NCBI GenBank assembly: GCA_030054095.1
Contig: JASGCO010000001.1
Coordinates: forward strand, 272,831-336,830
Direction: 5' to 3'
DNA: 64,000 bases
From: Sediminibacterium sp.
GTDB taxonomy: Bacteria > Bacteroidota > Bacteroidia > B-17B0 > Aurantibacillaceae
A model generated the notes under the pieces. That model was not told the origin of the DNA. It made no database searches and worked only from the letters and a program-made list of their open reading frames with translations. A program made the translations under genes and the position numbers. Shown here one piece after another: positions 61,253 to 64,000 of the stretch; position 1 is the first letter of the stretch; each line of letters begins with the position of its first letter.

Positions 61253-62987
61253 TCCTGCGTTCAATATAACATGTTCCTGGCAAATAGTTTTTTACATCCA
61301 TTTCCCATAAGCCGTTGATGGCTTTAAATCCTAAATTTTCGTAATGATCTTTTACCATTGAGTTTTTAGGCGTAGCAAGGTATTCGCCGCTTACGGTTTC
61401 AAAGCCCTGTTGTCGTGCCGTTTCCATAATGGTATTCAGTACAAACTGTTCCATACCCCGTTTCAGTACCCGGCAACTCATTAGCCAGGTTTCTATAAAC
61501 AGTTTTCTTTGATCTTTCTTAAGAATCACTACCGCTATGAGTCCGTTATCGCCAAAGCGGTCGGTTAAAGTAAACGCAAAGGGTATGTACTCCTCCGACC
61601 CGGCGATGCGCGCAATATCCGCTTCGGTATAACGCACTGTCCGCAAATTAAACTGATTAGACCGTTGCGAAAGCTGCGCCACTCTGGGGGTATTAAACGT
61701 ATTAAAAGCCGATACTTCCGAATACATGTCCAGACTTTTTAAAAAGTCATCTTCATTAGTAAAGTTCTGTTGTGCCTGTACGCGACCTGCTTCCTGCTGG
61801 TACTGACGGGTGCGATCCGCATCGGTTTCAGAATAAGAGGCCGTTTCAAATAAATTCAGGGTGAGTAAATACTCTAAATATAAAGAAGGGTCTTCGGGCA
61901 ATTCCGGTACCGTAACTTCCGGTAAATTCATCCGTACAATACTGCGCTCCGCTGGATTATCGTCGAGAAACACCATACTATCGAAACCAATGTTCAGAAT
62001 GCTTTGAATGGAACGGATGTTATCGGCCTTGTTGTTCCAGTTGGCAACAAACACGGCAATATCTTCCAGTTTCAATATCATGTCCGGATGCTTTTCGAAT
62101 GGTTCTTTTGCTGTAGCCTCATTATTTTTACTGCAAACCGCCAGAATAATACCACGTTGTTGCAATTGTTTGTACCACAGTTGCAGTTCTGTAAACGCTT
62201 TACCTATTCCCAGATCACCGATTTGAATGTTTTCGATACCATCATCGCCAATGATACCGCCCCACATGGTATTGTCCAGATCTATGATGAGGCATTTTTT
62301 AAAACGGCCTTTCACCGCGGCAATCGCGTCGCCAATTAATTTGGCAACCAATGGCAGGGCATCCATACTCAGTACCATATCTGCCGTATAATACATTTTG
62401 GCATCAAACAAGTGCTGACTACCATAACGGCTATGCAGTAGCGAAAAATCAACCAGTGTAAATGCCGTTTGTTCTGCAGCCATATTCAGTAAGCCATCAT
62501 TGATAGCGCGTAACTGATGTAAAAACGTATGCTTTAATTTAGCGGCGTAAGACCCGAATAAGCCATCGTTAAATTCGGGGAAGTTAAAATATAAAACCGT
62601 GGTGCCCGGTTGAGCAGTGATTAAACCTGTGTATTGCTTTACCTTTTCGAGGTGTTGCTCCGCAAAGGTAGCGGGATTCGTTTTTGCGTACTGCTTCCGT
62701 AGTTTTTGTACACTTTGAAACACAATAACAAACTCAGGTTTAAACGCATATAATTCAGAAGAAGTATCTAAAATTTGTGCGTCAATCTGATTATAGTCCG
62801 CTTCGTAAATATCGAAATCAAATCCAAGTTCTACCGCGTAGCCTTTAATGGCTTGTTTTAGAAACTGCGTGGCAGAATCGCCGAGCAAAGCTACTTTAAC
62901 GGTCTTGAAACCCGTGGTATCTTTTTTAAGATTTTTCTTTAAATGATTAAATGATAGAATTTCCGGTAACACGTGTATTGTTGGCAT
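61245..62987 (-). CDS. FkbH-like HAD-IIIC protein with SGNH-like and GNAT-like domains
   Basis: I start at ATG 62987, which overlaps the upstream stop as TAATG; a frame ten codons longer also exists. The 580-residue protein has an SGNH-like N-terminus (VALLGDSATQFLKQ), the HAD-IIIC core with Asp236 and Asp238 in CLIIDLDNTMWGGIIGDDG, AVCSKNNEATA, FLDDNPAERSIV, and a GNAT-like C-terminus (FGDNGLIAVVIL, LIETWLMSCRVLKRGMEQ-type helix). FkbH relatives load glyceryl groups from 1,3-bisphosphoglycerate onto carrier proteins. A matching carrier is encoded three genes downstream. Confidence 0.93.
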   Translation of the reverse strand: MPTIHVLPEILSFNHLKKNLKKDTTGFKTVKVALLGDSATQFLKQAIKGYAVELGFDFDIYEADYNQIDAQILDTSSELYAFKPEFVIVFQSVQKLRKQYAKTNPATFAEQHLEKVKQYTGLITAQPGTTVLYFNFPEFNDGLFGSYAAKLKHTFLHQLRAINDGLLNMAAEQTAFTLVDFSLLHSRYGSQHLFDAKMYYTADMVLSMDALPLVAKLIGDAIAAVKGRFKKCLIIDLDNTMWGGIIGDDGIENIQIGDLGIGKAFTELQLWYKQLQQRGIILAVCSKNNEATAKEPFEKHPDMILKLEDIAVFVANWNNKADNIRSIQSILNIGFDSMVFLDDNPAERSIVRMNLPEVTVPELPEDPSLYLEYLLTLNLFETASYSETDADRTRQYQQEAGRVQAQQNFTNEDDFLKSLDMYSEVSAFNTFNTPRVAQLSQRSNQFNLRTVRYTEADIARIAGSEEYIPFAFTLTDRFGDNGLIAVVILKKDQRKLFIETWLMSCRVLKRGMEQFVLNTIMETARQQGFETVSGEYLATPKNSMVKDHYENLGFKAINGLWEMDVKNYLPGTCYIERRNV

Positions 62988-64000
62988 TAAGAGGCCCGGT
63001 TTAAGGTTTTCGTCCAAAAATCCTCAATTTGGGTTTTAAAATTTTCAAATGTATGTATCTCTTTTGTCAGGCGTATGCTTTCGCGCTGCATGGATTCATG
63101 GTGTTCAGGATGCTGAATGTACGAAAGGATGGCTTCCGCAAACCCTGCGGCATCTTCTGTTTTTGTCAATATCCCGTTCAGCCCATTTTTCACAAATAGA
63201 TGGGTTTGCCCAACGTTTCGGGCAATAATCGCATTTCCTGCTGCCATGGCTTCATTCATTGCCAACGAAGGAAAATTTTCATAAGCCTGTGTGGATACAA
63301 AGCATTTCGATTGTTCTAATACGTTTGTCACATTAGGCGTATGTGAAAGCGCCATCAGATCCTGAAGTTGATGTGCTTCAATGTAAGCACGAATCTCTTC
63401 TTCCTGATTTCCTTTTCCGTAGATAAAAAATTTCCAGTTACTAATATCAGCCCCTTGGCTTTTCAAAAGTTGAACAGCTTCTACAAACAACATGGGTTGT
63501 TTGGCAATGGTTAAACGGGACACTAGTACGATGTGATTTTTTTTTGGTACTGTTGTATTAAATACCTTTCCTGTATAACGCGATTGAATACAATCTATCG
63601 GAGGATTACTTTTTACAATTTTATGCTCTGTTGCAAATGATTTAAACAATTCGTACCAACTAACAATTCTATCTATTTTAATAGAACTGAAAAGACCATC
63701 CAGATAGGCTTTAAAATTATAGCCCCGGTTCTGATCATCGAAATAGAAATGCGGAATAAACGCATCCGTAACAGTATAAACTAATTTAGGACGGTTACGT
63801 CCCATATTATCAATGGCTTTCAGTAAAGGATACTGATACTTATTATAAAGTGGGATCTGAATGAGCCTTATTTTCTTGGACCGGATGATGGCGCGCAATT
63901 GCCATGCCTCCAGCCAATGCTTAAACCGGTTATTGAAGGTTCGGAACGTTAGTACATTCGTTCTGTTCTTTAACTGTCCGGCTTCCGATAAATGATACAA
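62987..64000 (-). CDS. Glycosyltransferase, GT4 family (5' end outside window)
   Basis: The reading frame is open to the right window edge, so the N-terminus is missing; 337 residues are visible. The C-terminal domain is a standard GT4: HIVLVSRLTIAKQPMLFVEAV, FFIYGKGNQEEEIRAYI, ALSHTPNVTNVLEQSKCFVSTQAYENFPSLAMNEAMAAGNAIIA and the acidic EAMAAG-type donor site. The stop overlaps the FkbH-like gene's ATG (TAATG). Its donor is unknown. Confidence 0.92.
   Translation of the reverse strand: MYHLSEAGQLKNRTNVLTFRTFNNRFKHWLEAWQLRAIIRSKKIRLIQIPLYNKYQYPLLKAIDNMGRNRPKLVYTVTDAFIPHFYFDDQNRGYNFKAYLDGLFSSIKIDRIVSWYELFKSFATEHKIVKSNPPIDCIQSRYTGKVFNTTVPKKNHIVLVSRLTIAKQPMLFVEAVQLLKSQGADISNWKFFIYGKGNQEEEIRAYIEAHQLQDLMALSHTPNVTNVLEQSKCFVSTQAYENFPSLAMNEAMAAGNAIIARNVGQTHLFVKNGLNGILTKTEDAAGFAEAILSYIQHPEHHESMQRESIRLTKEIHTFENFKTQIEDFWTKTLNRAS

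Overview
The window is about 64 kb of chromosome from a member of the Bacteroidota. The evidence is a PafA-type alkaline phosphatase, TAnnTTTG promoter boxes, start codons preceded by A-rich rather than Shine-Dalgarno sequence, a plsX-fabH pair beside both methylmalonyl-CoA mutase subunits, and typical Bacteroidota surface-glycan genes. The order or family cannot be fixed from this sequence alone. No rRNA, tRNA, CRISPR array, insertion sequence or phage gene was seen.

Left part (1-28287), mostly housekeeping. Reading leftward are plsX, fabH, the methylmalonyl-CoA mutase small subunit and the start of the large subunit, which is cut by the window edge. An 872-bp gap then separates plsX from a rightward three-gene operon: an RtcB2-type RNA ligase, the release-factor homologue PrfH, and a 680-residue soluble protein joining a Clp-like AAA+ ATPase to an FtsH-type M41 zinc protease. 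RtcB2 and PrfH are a known pair that deals with ribosomes cut in the 16S decoding centre. The protease partner is unfamiliar to me and is the main candidate for an undescribed system. Its leader holds a promoter, a 10-codon ORF, an intrinsic terminator with a mutually exclusive antiterminator pairing, then two more short ORFs and hairpins before rtcB2. Next come a small unknown gene, pafA, a FlaA1/CapD-type sugar dehydratase, MltG, a seven-haem TPR lipoprotein, dapF, an HtrA/DegQ protease, a TPR lipoprotein, an HdrB/HdrC-like iron-sulphur pair, an MCE protein, a SpoU methyltransferase and a TPR histidine kinase.

Right part (28314-64000), a surface-polysaccharide locus. About 35 kb is read entirely leftward, with most genes overlapping or only a few bases apart (TAATG, TGATG, ATGA, TTGA and probably CTGA junctions). 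It encodes glycosyltransferases, WecB-type epimerase, NeuB-type synthases with a KdsC-like phosphatase and a NeuB-cytidylyltransferase fusion (nonulosonic acid supply), two DegT aminotransferases with hexapeptide acetyltransferases and a Gfo/Idh/MocA dehydrogenase (N-acylated amino sugars), an AsnB plus sugar amidotransferase pair, methyltransferases, a PIG-L deacetylase and a WbqC protein. The right end is an acylation module: FkbH-like HAD protein, MaoC hydratase, SDR reductase, an acyl-carrier domain fused to a hexapeptide acyltransferase, an MBOAT acyltransferase and an SGNH-like protein. I infer that it makes an unusual acyl group and attaches it to the glycan.

Many start codons were re-chosen from junction geometry and homology, and several appear to be TTG or GTG; one is probably CTG.
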